64,000 nt of DNA from Sophora flavescens (GCA_030762895.1 CM061068.1:76099228-76163227); one strand, 5' to 3'. Counted from the first letter of the stretch, positions 45,753-57,400 are shown. Made by a program: numbers and translations. Notes: a model not told the origin generated them from the letters alone.

Positions 45753-47092
45753 ATGGAGCCGCAGGCTATTGATTTAGAGCAAGGATGGGACTATATGCTC
45801 CAAGGGATTTCAAAGCTAAAGAGGATTCTGGAAGGGTTACCAGAAACTCCTTTTTCTCCAGAGGAGTATATGATGCTCTACACAACAATCTATAATATGT
45901 GTACACAGAAGTCACCATATGATTATTCTCAACAACTTTATGACAAATACAAGGAGGCTTTTGATGAATATATTAAATCTACAGTTTTGCCATCTCTAAG
46001 AGAGAAGCATGATGTATTCATGTTGAGGGAGCTCATCCAAAGATGGTTAAACCATAAGGTCATGGTCAGGTGGCTTTCTCGGTTCTTCCATTATCTTGAT
46101 CGATACTTCATTACAAGACATTCCCTGCCTGCATTCGATGCAGTTGGGTTTAATTGTTTCCGTGATTTGGTTTATATGGAGGTCCGAGTTAATGCTGGGG
46201 AAGCTGTGATCACTCTTATTGACAAAGAACGTGAGGGCGAACAGATTGACAGATCGTTGTTGATATATTTGTTGAGATTGGTATGGGGCAAATGGATCAA
46301 TATGAGCAGGATTTTGAGATACATATGCTTGATTATACTGCTGATTACTACAAAAGTAAGGCTACAAACTGGATTGAGGTTGACTCCTGCCCATAATATA
46401 TGCTGAAGGCCGAGGAATGCTTGAAAAGGGAGAGGGATAGAGTACATCATTACTTGCATTCTAGCACTGAGCAGAAGTTGGTAGATGAAGTGCAATATGA
46501 GTTGCTAGTGGCACATGCAAACCAATTACTGGATAAGGAGCACTCCGGCTGCCATGCCTTGCTTAGAGAAGATAAGGTGGAAGATCTCTCTAGGATGTAT
46601 AAGCTTTACCATAAAATACCTGGCGGCTTGGAACCTATTGCCAATATATTCAAGCAGCATATTACAGCCGAGGGTACAACATTGGTCCAACAGGCTGAAG
46701 AAGCCGCTAACAATCAGACTGCAAATGGGCCTGGCATCCAGGAACAAGTCCTTATCAAAAAATTCATAGAGCTCCATGACAAATACATGGCATATGTTAA
46801 TGATTGCTTTATGAATCACACACTGTTCCACAAGTCATTAAAGGAAGCATTTGAGGTATTCTGCAATAAAATTGTTGATGCCTGTTCCAGTGCAGAACTA
46901 GTAGCTATATTATGTGATAATGTCCTTAAAAAGGGTGGAAGCGAGAAACGGAGTGATGAAGCAATTGAAGAAACCCTTGAGAAGGTAGTCAAGCTTCTTG
47001 CTTATATCAGTGATAAGGATCTTTTTGCAAAATTTTACAGGAAGAAGCTCGCCCGCAGATTACTTTTTGATCGGAGTGCCAGAAGTTATTAA
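45753..47092 (+). pseudogene. CUL1: Intron-free partial CULLIN1 copy (retrocopy) inside the LTR element
   Basis: The frame begins MEPQAIDLEQGWDYMLQGI and follows plant CUL1 closely: YMMLYTTIYNMCTQKSP, YSQQLYDKYKEAFDEYI, HKVMVRWLSRFFHYLDRYFI, CFRDLVYMEV, KEREGEQIDRSLL, KEHSGCHALLREDKVEDLS, YHKIPGGLEPIANIFKQH, IELHDKYMAYVNDCF, DKDLFAKFYRKKLARRLLFD. It ends abruptly after RSA, near 47082, just before the cullin-homology core, where the tandem array starts. Lesions: about 13 bases are missing near 46260 (frameshift), and a TAA at 46394-46396 replaces a conserved acidic residue. CUL1 genes of plants have many introns and none is present over about 440 codons, so this passed through mRNA. The native protein is the SCF ubiquitin-ligase scaffold; the captured part would be the N-terminal SKP1/F-box-binding arm, without the RBX1-binding and neddylation end. 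Confidence 0.93.
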
Positions 47093-48105
47093 AGACCAAG
47101 TTTGAGCCTGGTGGCCGAGTACGAGCCAATGGCCGAGTTCGAGCCAGTCAAATTTCTAAAGGCCAAGTTTGAGCCTGGTGGCCGAGTTCGAGCCAGTCAA
47201 ATTTCTTAAGGCCAAGTTTGAGCCTGGTGGCCGAGTACGAGCCATTAAATTTCTCAAGGCCAAGTTTGAGCCTGGTGGCCGAGTTCGAGCCAGTTAAATT
47301 CTTAAGGCCAAGTTTGAGCCTGTTGGCCGAGTACGAGCCATTAAATTTCTCAAGGCCAAGTTTGAGCCTGGTGGCCGAGTTCGAGCCATTAAATTTCTCA
47401 AGGCCAAGTTTGAGCCTGGTGGCCGAGTTCGAGCCAGTTAAATTCTTAAGGCCAAGTTTGAGCCTGGTGGCGAGAGTTCGAGCGGTCAAATTCCTCAAGG
47501 CCAAGTTTGAGCACGGTGGCCGAGTTCGAGCTAGTCAAATTTCTTAAGGCCAAGTTTAAGTTTGAGCACGGTGGCCGGAAATCGAGCCATTAAATTTCTC
47601 AAGGCCAAGTTTGAGCACGGTGGCGGAGTTCGAGCCATTAAATTTCTCAAGGCCAAGTTTGAGCACTGGTGGGCCGGAGTTCGAGCAGTTAAATTCTTAA
47701 GGCCCAGTTTGAGCCGGGTGGCCGAGTTCGAGCCAGTCAAATTTCTTAAGGCCAAGTTTGCGCCTGGTGGCCGAGTACGAGCCATTAAATTCTTAAGGCC
47801 AAGTTTGAGCCTGGTGGCCGAGTTCGAGCCATTGAAATCATTAAAGGCCAAGTTTGAGCCTGGTGGCCGAGTTCGAGCAGTTAAATTCTTAAGGCCAAGT
47901 TTGAGCACGGTGGCGAGTTCGAGCAGTCAAATTCCTCAAGGCCAAGTTTGAGCACGGTGGCCGAGTTCGAGCAGTCAAATTTCTAAGGCCAAGTCCGAGC
48001 CTATTGGCCGAGTACGAGCCATTAAATCTATAAAGGCCAAGTTTGAGCCTGTTGTTGGTAGTCTGAGCCATTAAATTCTAAAGGCCAAGTTTGAGCCGCG
48101 AAATT
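47092..48105. repeat. 48-bp degenerate tandem array, block 1 (about 20 copies)
   Basis: Units of the form AAGGCCAAGTTTGAGCCTGG, then TGGCCGAGTTCGAGCC and a short AT spacer; most are 48-49 bp. As the unit is near a multiple of three, frames stay open on both strands (for example KFLRPSLSLVAEFEPV repeats), but they shift between copies and are unlikely to be a protein. It starts directly at the truncated end of the CUL1 copy. Confidence 0.93.
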
Positions 48106-48547
48106 ATTGAAATCAAATACGAATATCAAGAAAGAACAAAGTTTGTGTGGTCGAAGAATAAGCTCGGTTTCACACTTATCGCCTCCTTCGCTTATTCAAG
48201 CTCGGAGCTCGGGGGGCTTGTGTCTTGGCCGAGAATGTAATCCCGAGGACTTGCCTATACCTCGGGTTGACCGAGCTTTCCCGACTATGGGCCCTAACCC
48301 AAAGTCCTCCGGGCCGAGGACATATCAGCCAAACTTGGATCACAGCCCGATCACTGCACTAAGCTGCAGTTGATGTATATAGTCGAGTGCTGTACTCTTT
48401 TTCCTACCTCGGTATTTTGTCCCAAAAAGGGTTTTGACCGGGGAGGTTTTAACGAGGCACACCGCAGACTCCATCCAATAAAAGAATTTATTGTGAATAT
48501 TGCTTTATTTTCTCTTATCTTGTCGAAGTATTTACTCCGCAGGCATC
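48106..48547 (+). repeat. Second polypurine tract and LTR-like segment within the element
   Basis: The stretch AAGCTCGGAGCTCGGGGGGC, then TTGTGTCTTGGCCGAG (about 48198-48232), is a near copy of the polypurine tract plus LTR start at 49105-49140. What follows (CCGAGGACTTGCC to CCCAAAAAGGGTTTTGACCG) differs from the flanking LTRs and resembles the LTR of a related family. The tandem array resumes at about 48548. This looks like a second, partial 3' end inside the element. Confidence 0.6.
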
Positions 48548-48945
48548 TTATTTTGGTGGCCGAGTACGAGCCACTGAATTGTTTAAGGCCAAGTCTGAGC
48601 CTAAAGGCCGAGTTCGAGCCATTGAAGTCATTAAAGGCCAAGTCTAAGCCTCAAGGCTGAATACGAGCCACTAAATTATTAAAGACCGAGTACGAGCCAC
48701 TGAATTGTTTAAGGCCAAGTCTGAGCCTAAAGGCCGAGTTCGAGCCATTGAAGTCATTAAAGGCCAAGTCTGAGCCTCAAGGCCGAGTACGAGCCACTAA
48801 ATTATTGAAGGCCGAGTACGAGCCATTAAACTGTTTAAGGCCAAGTCTGAACCTGAAGGCCGAGTTCGAGCCATTGAAATTATTAACGGCCAAGTTTGAG
48901 CCTCAAGGCCGAGTCCGAGCCATTAAAATTATTAAGGGAACCGGG
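48548..48945. repeat. 48-bp degenerate tandem array, block 2 (about 8 copies)
   Basis: Units GGCCAAGTCTGAGCCTAAAG and GCCGAGTTCGAGCCATTGAA alternate with ACGAGCCACTAAATTATTAA variants. Here there is a higher-order period of about two to three units (compare 48551-48665 with 48689-48800). Same family as block 1. Confidence 0.88.
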
Positions 48946-49127
48946 CACAATGCTGAAAGTAAAAATGAGGCCAAGTTCAAAGCCTTAAAAATACAAAAAG
49001 GAAGGCAGGTTCGGTTGAAGTAACAGCTTGAAATAAGGAAGGAAGAAAGTCCACATGGCCGAAGTATCAACTCGGTTTAATACTTGTCAGCTCTTTCGCT
49101 TGTTTAAGCTCAGAGCTTGGGGGCTTA

Positions 49128-49620
49128 TGTCTTGGCGAGGTTATTAACCCGCCACCAAGCTCAAATACGACCCGATCCGGAAATTGAGGATAATAAATCG
49201 AAGAAGATATTGATATCAAATCTCTAATCCCTTAAATCAAGGAATCATATCTCAAAAGAGATATTAAGACATAAATCAAATCTCTAAAGAGATAGGGGAA
49301 TCCTATTATAAATGGGGCAATACCCCTCATAAGAAAAGGACTTTTCACTAAACACCGGTGACTTTCCCTTAAGCGTGTTAGAGGAACTAGCGTCGACCAA
49401 GAGACTATCAAACAGTCCTTGCTGCCTAGTACTCGTCCGATACAAAATTAAGGGATCGAGATCACCGCTCCGCCAAGGGATGAACCTAGAACTACGTTTG
49501 CTTTGATTCCCATTTGGATACGTAGGAGCAGAATACACATTCTGTCAAGCACAATCCAAAAACACCTCACTAATCCTCGTTCGACCGAGTATCTCACATC
49601 CGAGGTATTTGGACGGAACA
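49128..49620 (+). repeat. 3' LTR of the CUL1-carrying element
   Basis: 493 bp, begins TGTCTTGGCGAGG, ends GGACGGAACA. It is followed by the target duplication CATGT. Confidence 0.92.
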
Positions 49621-49625
49621 CATGT

Positions 49626-50760
49626 GATTAGATGAAACTACTAATGGTCAAGATAAAGACATGACAATCTAATGTCGATAGAAACCATAGCAGATAAATT
49701 AAATCATGAAGCAGAGTGACCTGTTGGCTTTTGAATCATTGAGGAAAGTGACAGAGTATTTGGGTGTAGTCTGAATTGGTGAAGAGAAGACAGAATGCTT
49801 CTATATATTGTAGATATGTGCAAAACATGTGTATTTTTATAAAACATGGCTGTTAGGAAGGGAAAAAAAAACCTTCGAAAATGAGTATATAGAACCATTA
49901 AGCCGTTTTAGTATTTAGTATCCAACACAAAATAAAAGAAATATAGATAATATAGAAAAGTTTTAACAGTGATTGTGAAAAGATCATATTGAAAGATCAA
50001 GCAAAGTTTTAACAGTGATTGTGAAAAGTTCTTAAGCCAAGTGAGGAGCAGTCCATATGCCTGTGAGGAAGGGGGGAAGTATATTTTTGCAGAATGACCA
50101 GTTTTAAAAAAGGGAAAGTAAGAAGGGATGTTACAAAATAAGCAAGAATAAAGAGAAAAAAAATGAAGGATATTAAGTTACCTGGAGAGGATTGTCAATG
50201 AATGTCGAAATTTTTTGAAACCGAATATTGTGGACTGAGAGGATTGAGTGGTGAAAGAGAAATGTTGGGATGAAGTGAGAAATGATGGGTATAGGTGTGA
50301 AAGAAGGGAGGGGAAGAAAGAAGATATCATCAGAAAGATAGAAAAGAAGATAATATAATGATAGAATGATATAGAAGGTATGCGTGGCCAAATTCAAAAC
50401 AGAGGTAAAAAAAGGAGCGGGAATAATAACAGTGAATAAGAAGATGACACGTGTATACAGAGGAACCTTGTTTTCCTAGATTAAGTTAAATTAAATTATA
50501 CAAATGTTAATAAAAAGAAATTTAAATAAATAAAAAAATTTAAAAAAAATGTTAATTGAAAAAAACATTTATTAAATAAAAAACATTTTTTAAAAAAGTT
50601 TCAAAAAAAATTAAATAAAAAAATTTTAAAAAAATATGAAAATAAATAAAGTTTAATACAAAAAGAAAAAAAAATAGAAACAAATTTAAAATAAAATTCG
50701 AAGAAATATGTAAATAAAAAATTATTTTTTAAAAAAAATTTGTTAAGTTTTCAAAAAAAT
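49626..50760. other. Non-coding stretch right of the LTR element
   Basis: This continues the sequence interrupted at 43147. On the minus strand, 50180-50400 is CT-rich and ends in a donor-like CCAG-GTAACT. It could be a leader exon of the RPA-like fragment whose coding exon is at 42736-42876; this is speculative. AAGTTTTAACAGTGATTGTG is duplicated at about 49958 and 49998. From 50500 it is nearly pure A/T. Confidence 0.35.
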
Positions 50761-51157
50761 GGCTAAATTATACTTTTGGTCCCCAAATTGTTTTTCAATA
50801 TTTAATTTGGTCCCCGGGTTTTTAAAATGTTCATTTTGATCCCTAAGTTCCTAAAACTTATTCAATCGAGTCATTTCGTCATGTTGACTAACAGATATGG
50901 ACGTTGACCCCGTCTGGTCCGCCGGAATTGAGGACCAAATTGAACATTGAAAAACAACTTGGAAACCAAATTGAACATTGAAAAACAATTTGGGGGCCAT
51001 TATTTTGGGGTCAACTTCCATGTCCGTTATTCAACTTGACGGAATGACTCGATTGAATAAATTTTAGGAACTTAGGGATCAAAATGAACATTTTTAAAAC
51101 TTGGGGATCAAATTGAACATTGAAAAACAATTTGCGAACCAAAAGTGTAATTTAGCC
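50761..51157. mobile_element. Foldback MITE (MULE-like), 397 bp
   Basis: Long imperfect inverted repeats: GGCTAAATTATACTTTTGGT on the left and ACCAAAAGTGTAATTTAGCC on the right, continuing inward with GTTTTTCAAT / ATTGAAAAAC and the CCTAAGTTCCTAAA / TTTAGGAACTTAGG block, so nearly the whole element can fold. The flanks share AAAAAAAT (50753-50760 and 51159-51166). No coding content. Confidence 0.78.
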
Positions 51158-52081
51158 TAAAAAAATCAAAAACAATTTTTAAAAATTGTTTTTTTGTTAA
51201 AAATTAAATAATTTTTTTTAAAAAAAATTTTGTTAAATTTTCAAAAAAAATTATTTTTTTGAAAAAAATCGAAAAAAATTAAACAAATTAAATAAAAATG
51301 TCAATATAAATATTTTATTTAAAAATGAAATAAAAAAACATTTTTGAAAAACAATCGAAAAAAATATATATAAAAAACGATTTTTTTAAAAAAATCATTT
51401 TTTTTTTTAAAAAATGTGTGTTAAATTTAAAAAATATATATAAAAAAATTCGAAAAAAAAATATACATAGAAAATATATTTTTAAAAAATTAAATAAAAA
51501 ATATTTTTAAACAAAAATTGTTAAATTTTCAAAAAAAAATCGAATTTTCTTTTAAATAAAACATTTTAAAAAAAAAAAAAGAGATAACACGTGTCGTCAT
51601 TTGAATATCAAACAATTGAAAATGGATCCCTCATTAATATATTATAGATTCTCCTATAACAATTTAAAAAAAATTTGTTGTACATTTAAAAGTACATCAC
51701 CCACTTTATAAAGATGTCAGAATTGAAATGTAATTATGCGAAGATGAGACAAAATCAGAAATTAATTGTAATCAAAAGATGGAATTTTGTGAGATGCGAG
51801 GTGAATCGTGTTTGAACTTTAAACTAAATCAATATTCAACTATCTTATTTAAACATAAATTTTTGATATAGTATATGATATCATATTTATTTATTTTTAT
51901 CTCTTACTTATTTTTTATCTTTTTATATACACGTATTTTAAAAATATACAATAAAAATAAAAAAATATCATAAAATATCTCATTTTTTATGTTCAAAAAT
52001 CATTTTCCTGAATATAACAAGGTTAAAGTACGTCGTATTTTGCCAGAAAATTGTTGACATATAAACGTGCCTACGTAGGAC
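51158..52081. other. Low-complexity A/T-rich stretch
   Basis: 51167-51600 is A-rich with many AAAAAATTT words. The rest is AT-rich. Nothing coding was seen. Confidence 0.5.
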
Positions 52082-53373
52082 GGTGGCTACGGTGAAGGCT
52101 GCAAAAATTGTCTATACCAGTATAGACATTAATTCTAATGTAAAAATCCAATTTTACCCCCTCTTCATCATTTTCTCATATCCTTCACCCCACCGTATCA
52201 CCACCTCAACAGTGAAGGAGGATTCTCCCCCACCGACCACCCCACCCTTACCTCTCTGCCCCTCTGCCACCACCAACAATCGGACCACCATGCCGCCCAA
52301 CCGCCTGGTTGTTCTTATTCTGGCCACCGCCTAACCATCTAATTGTTCTTATTCCGGCCACCGCCTTCATCGTCATATACGCTCCGACCACCGCTGTGTC
52401 CTCTGCTCTACCATAACAACAACCTTGGAACCACCATCGCTCCTCATCGTTTTCTACCCTCATCAACACATCCTCTGTCATCACCTTTGTGCGTCTCAGT
52501 GGTTCTGTTCTGCAAAAGTAAAACGTTGTTTCGAGGTTCGGGTCAATAATCTCCACGACCCATTCCTGAAAGTGTTCGTCTTTCGTTTCGGTTTAAGCAC
52601 TGGCGGTGGCGGTTGAGACTCGCAGAGGAGGTAGTGGATTGTGCATCATCATCCATTTGATATTTCGATGACGTATTACGATGTAGATCTATGAGAAGCT
52701 GAACGAAATCGCCGATGTGAGAAGAGGCGGAGCGTAGGTCTATGAGAGGACCATACCATAGAATAGGGAAAGGGGAGGGGCGATGGTGGTTGAGGTGATG
52801 GGAGCAGAGGGGCCGCAAGGAGGAAGGGAAATGGCGGCGGCGACGACAGCGGTTCTCGGTGGTCGTTTGGTGAGGAGGGGAGTCCAAAGAGATAAAGGGC
52901 AATACTATATTTTTCAAAAAAAAAACTTGTTTTTAATTTTTTGTTAAAGTAATATTTTGGTCATTATACGTCATACGAATTCTTGATTTGATCGCTACAT
53001 ATAAAAAATTATTAAAATGATTCCTATGTGTATAAAAAGTTTCCATTTGATCCATAACGTACAAAATTTTAGAAACTGATTTGATAATTTTTTGCTTGTA
53101 TAAGGATCAAACCTGCAACATATAGAATCAAACGGAGATTTTTTGTATATATAAAAATCATTTTAATAATTTTTTATATATAGAGATGGAATCGAGAATT
53201 CGTATCGCGTATAAGAATTAAAATATTACTTTAACCTTAATTTTTTTTAATCAATAAATCTAGACCGGCAATTATTTAATTATTATATCTAAATATTTAA
53301 AATCATCTCTATAAAAAAATTAATATCTATACCGGTATAAACAATTTTTGCAGCCTTCACCGTAGAAGCCACC
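52082..53373. mobile_element. MULE-like element with about 55-bp terminal inverted repeats
   Basis: The left end reads GGTGGCTACGGTGAAGGCTG and continues CAAAAATTGTCTATACC. The right end is its complement (GGTATAAACAATTTTTGC, CAGCCTTCACCGTAG, AAGCCACC), matching over about 55 bases with a 2-3 base gap. No transposase is present. The GC-rich interior (about 52150-52870) is unlike its AT-rich surroundings and may be captured host sequence, but no gene was recognised. A clear 9-bp target duplication was not found. Confidence 0.6.
52943..53235. mobile_element. Foldback MITE nested in the MULE-like element
   Basis: Inverted arms GTTAAAGTAATATTTTGGTC (left) and GAATTAAAATATTACTTTAAC (right) continue with CATACGAATTCTTGATT / GAATCGAGAATTCGTATC and ATAAAAAATTATTAAAATGA / TCATTTTAATAATTTTTTAT. 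The arms are about 90 bases each. No coding content. Confidence 0.75.
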
Positions 53374-54456
53374 ACCACGTTGGAATGAATAACCAATGGA
53401 CGCTAACAGCCAAAAAGGTTTTACAAAAGCTCACATTTCCATGAAACAGCTTTGTCTCACAACAAGTGTTTCTCTCACTCTCTTGATAATTGACATTGAC
53501 ATTTGATGACACGCAACACAATTCTCTATTATTTCCCTTGTCTACACTTCTTTCACTTTTTCTCATCATCATCTCCCTCTACTCCTTTGCTCCATCTCAT
53601 TCATCACCCCACCAGCTTAAACCAAATGTTTGTTCTCCCTCTTCAACTTGTGATTTTGTTACTTTCATTCTTCTTAGTACTTGGTTTAATGGTTTTCACG
53701 TGTTACAATTATTTGCAGTAGTATATATCTTGGATCATAATTTTGTATTATGTTGGTTAGAATGAACATGATTAACTTTGTTTTGTAGTTTTAAGTTACG
53801 GTTCTTTCATTTTTGCACCCAATGATCGAGTTTATTGTTTAGGGTACTATTTGATGGTTGAATTTAGAAAAGTTTGGATTTTTAACCTCCTGGTTTGTTT
53901 TCCATCACGGGTTTCTTCAGAATCTGGTATTCCGGTTCCGGCTCACTTGTCAGAATTTTTGTGGGTTAAATGAGAATTTGTTCTGTTTGTGCCAATACTC
54001 ATCATTGACACATAAATCAAAGTGATCCTGGAAAGTGGGGGTTTGAGCTGAAAAGTTCAGAAGATTCTGCTTTTCATGTGGTGGGGTCTGATAAATCATG
54101 AATTTTGACATGGAATGATAACTTTATCATAAAAGACGACTCTGTGATGGTGGATAATTGAAGTACAATTGAGGGGCACCAAAAATTTTTGTGCCCCAAA
54201 AGACTAAGTTGTGCTGCTTTTAGTTGTGGCATACTTGCACTGCCCAAAATTGCATTTTTGACAGAATTCTAATCAGCATGCTTTATAGTGTTTTGGAATG
54301 AGTCAGTGAACTTAAGATGTACCCATACTTGTATTTATAGAGGTTGCAATTGCATATTATCTTTGCATTTGGAATGCATTTGATAGGAATTCATGTTATT
54401 TAATCACTGTATTTTAATCTCACATTCAGAAGATCCTGGGAAGAGCATAAATAAAT
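53374..54456 (+). promoter_or_regulatory. Upstream region and probable 5' UTR intron of the glycolate oxidase gene
   Basis: 53480-53640 is CT-rich and leader-like (TTTCACTTTTTCTCATCATC and ATCTCCCTCTACTCC). A polypyrimidine/AG acceptor-like TCTCACATTCAG lies just before 54430. A leader exon around 53.5 kb spliced to 54430 is therefore plausible, as in other plant glycolate oxidase genes. No TATA box was assigned with confidence. Confidence 0.4.
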
Positions 54457-57400
54457 ATGGGCATAATGGAGATAACTAATGTTAATGAGTATGAGGCAAT
54501 TGCAAAGGAAAAATTGCCAAAGATGGTTTATGATTACTATGCGTCAGGGGCAGAGGACCAGTGGACTTTGAAAGAGAACCGAAATGCATTCTCAAGGATT
54601 CTGTAATCTACTTTTCTCAAGACCTCAATTTATCTGTTCTGGCCCTCATTTTTATACAAAAGCTATGTTCATCTTTCCTTTGATTACCAAGGATTCACAA
54701 TGATGTTCCACTTTTATGAGATTGCTACTTATGCTTCCTTTATTTAGTTTCTTTCTCCCCTTTAACTTTGTATTTATGGCTGAATCCCTTCTCTCAAAGT
54801 CTAATCGGTTTACTTAAAAACAGGTTCCGGCCACGTATACTTATTGATGTAAGCCACATAGACTTGACAACGACTGTATTGGGCTTCAAAATATCAATGC
54901 CTATCATGATTGCTCCTACAGCCATGTTAAAGATGGCTCATCCTGAAGGTATGTGATTAAGGTGGAATGATTATAGGAAGAGGTATATAGAATGCTTCCT
55001 TTCATTTAATTGAATGAGAGCTTATCTTGTGTCTCTTGATAGAAAGCTTAAGGAGTATGGGTATACTGAAGCTAGTAAAGGTTCTACATTCTTTATCTTA
55101 ATGATTGCAACATAAAGCATAATAACAATGTGAATACCACAAAAAATGGCATCAGTAATTGAACAAGAAAAATCTTCTTTGGGGGATATGGGGCCTTTAG
55201 ATTTTACTCTGTTTAACTAACTATACTGTAAGCACAAGTACATAAAGAGAGGATTTAAAATGTTTTTTGTTAATTACAAAGCCACAGAACTTTTCCTTCT
55301 CAAGAAAAACTGCCGGTATCCTTTCTTACATAGGACTGCAATTCATATGAAGCAACAGAATTTATGAGAAAAATCCGATTCAGTCTCATAAGCATTTCGA
55401 GGAGAAAATTCCAGGTAGTCAAGACTAAGCCCAAATTGTACTCTAAAATATTTACAATGAATTTTAGATGATTGTAATGAGTTTTGTTGATGAGTCAACT
55501 TTTATGTGGAGATGAGCCAGCCCAAGAGAAGCAACTGAGTTAGTTATTGAATAGGGATTAAATGGTCTTGATGCCGAGGTGTGAAAGTGGGAAGAATCTG
55601 AGTTCAACCTGCACCCTTTTTGCCCTGCTTTTTATTCTTCCTCTCTATGGACCTCTCTTTTATTCCTGTACTTTCTCTACACACTTAATTCAGTAAACTT
55701 CCTGAACTATTCTCTTTAATAACATCAGAGTGCATTTTTCATATTGTCTAGTTTGTCACTTCAATTATCAGTAACTATTTAGTAATCTAGATCAGCTTCA
55801 TTAAAATGATCTCAAGAAGACTAGTGTTTTCAAATGAAACAGAAAAGATTTGGGTAGTTTCCGGAAAATGTGTTTTATTTATTTATTTTAAAGAGCTGAA
55901 TGCTCCAATCTTGACTTCATCAGACTGCTGTGGTTGTTAGTCCAGTATATGCTTTAAATTATAAAATTTATCAGAAATTAAACACCAGCTTCGCAGTTTT
56001 TATTAATGCAGAAGTCCTTGATTCTTAATTTGTTTTTAATTGAAGTTTACTCTTTACCGCAATTTATAAAAACTTCTAAATTAAACCAAATGACGCAACT
56101 TCTGTGCAGGAGAACGTGCTGTCGCTAGAGCAGCATCAGCAGCTGACACAATCATGGTATGGTTTCCACCATATTTGTTCTTACTTTAGTTTTATTCCCA
56201 AACAAGAACTATATTTGTTTTCCTTGTAGTTGTCTTGTACATTTGACTCTAATATGAATGGTATAGGCCTATTCACCTGCATGCATTTGTTGTACTTATT
56301 TACTATCTGGCAGATTAATTTTTATAATTTTGTCACAGACACTATCCTCATGGGCTACTTCCAGTGTCGAGGAAGTTGCTTCAACAGGACCTGGCATTCG
56401 TTTTTTCCAACTCTATGTGGGTATATTCCTCTCATTTCTTCTTATCATGATTCTCTTTTCTGTGATTTGTGTCACAAGTCTTCCCATTGAATACAAGAAC
56501 ATTTCCTTTTCCAGTAAACATTTTCAAGGAACTTAGTATAAAACAGGAACTCTCTTTTGATATATGAACTGTAACGTACTTTATTTTGTTGCTTTTTTAG
56601 TAATGCTTTAATATGTTGGGAAATTAAGGCTTGATTCCTGCATACTGCGAGGACAATTTATTACTCGTTCTTTGTTTTCCATGACACTTACCAGAAAATA
56701 TCATAATAGTTTCACAAGACATTTCTTTTCCTTCCACTATGTAGCTGCTGGCTCTTATGCAGTAATTTCTTTCGTATTTCCATTTAAAAACAAATTGTTG
56801 TCCTCCTTGCTACAGTTATATAAGCACTAAGATTATCATGTATGGTTCTCAATTATATTGAGTTATAAGCGAATATATTGCTGTTCTTTTCTCCTCTTAG
56901 GTGTATAAAGACAGAAATGTGGTTACACAGCTTGTGAAAAGAGCTGAAAGAGCTGGTTTCAAGGCAATTGCGCTTACTGTGGACACTCCACTTCTTGGTC
57001 GTAGGGAGGCTGATATTAAGAACAGGTTTGGCAAGCATTTGGAGATTTCAATGCGAACATCATTTTACAAAACTTTACACGGGTCATAATGGTTAAATTG
57101 ATAAATATCCTATGTTAAACATATCATACTACTTGCTTGTTTACTGGGGTTTTGTACAGATTTACATTGCCATCACACCTGACATTGAAGAATTTTGAAG
57201 GATTAGATCTTGGAAAGCTGGATAAGGCGAGTGTTAAGTATGAAATTTTGAAATTAGATATGTTTTTCCATTGATGGTCATCTTATTGTTGTTGTTGCTG
57301 CTGTTGCAATTCACCTTGCAGACTAATGACTCTGGTCTAGCCTCTTATGTTGCTGGCCAAGTTGACCGGTCTCTCAGCTGGAAGGTAATATAGATCTTTC

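Larger units (their letters stand above)
43148..49620 (+). mobile_element. Non-autonomous LTR retrotransposon carrying a CUL1 copy and tandem array
   Basis: LTRs 43148-43643 and 49128-49620 (about 495 bp, start TGT, end GGAACA), flanked by a perfect 5-bp target duplication CATGT (43143-43147 and 49621-49625). The primer-binding site TGGCGCCGTCTGTGGGA starts at 43646, a form used by plant Ty3/gypsy Tat-like elements. The polypurine tract GAGCTTGGGGGCTTA lies just before 49128. The 5.5-kb interior has no recognisable gag, protease, RT or integrase. In their place are LINE ORF1-like fragments, an intronless partial CUL1, and a 48-bp tandem array. It must have moved with proteins supplied in trans. 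Confidence 0.92.

Noticed and set aside
47148..47951. Repeat-protein-like frames on both strands in the 48-bp array
   Set aside because: They exist because the unit is near a multiple of three. Frames shift between copies, both strands are equally open, and there is no start context or domain.
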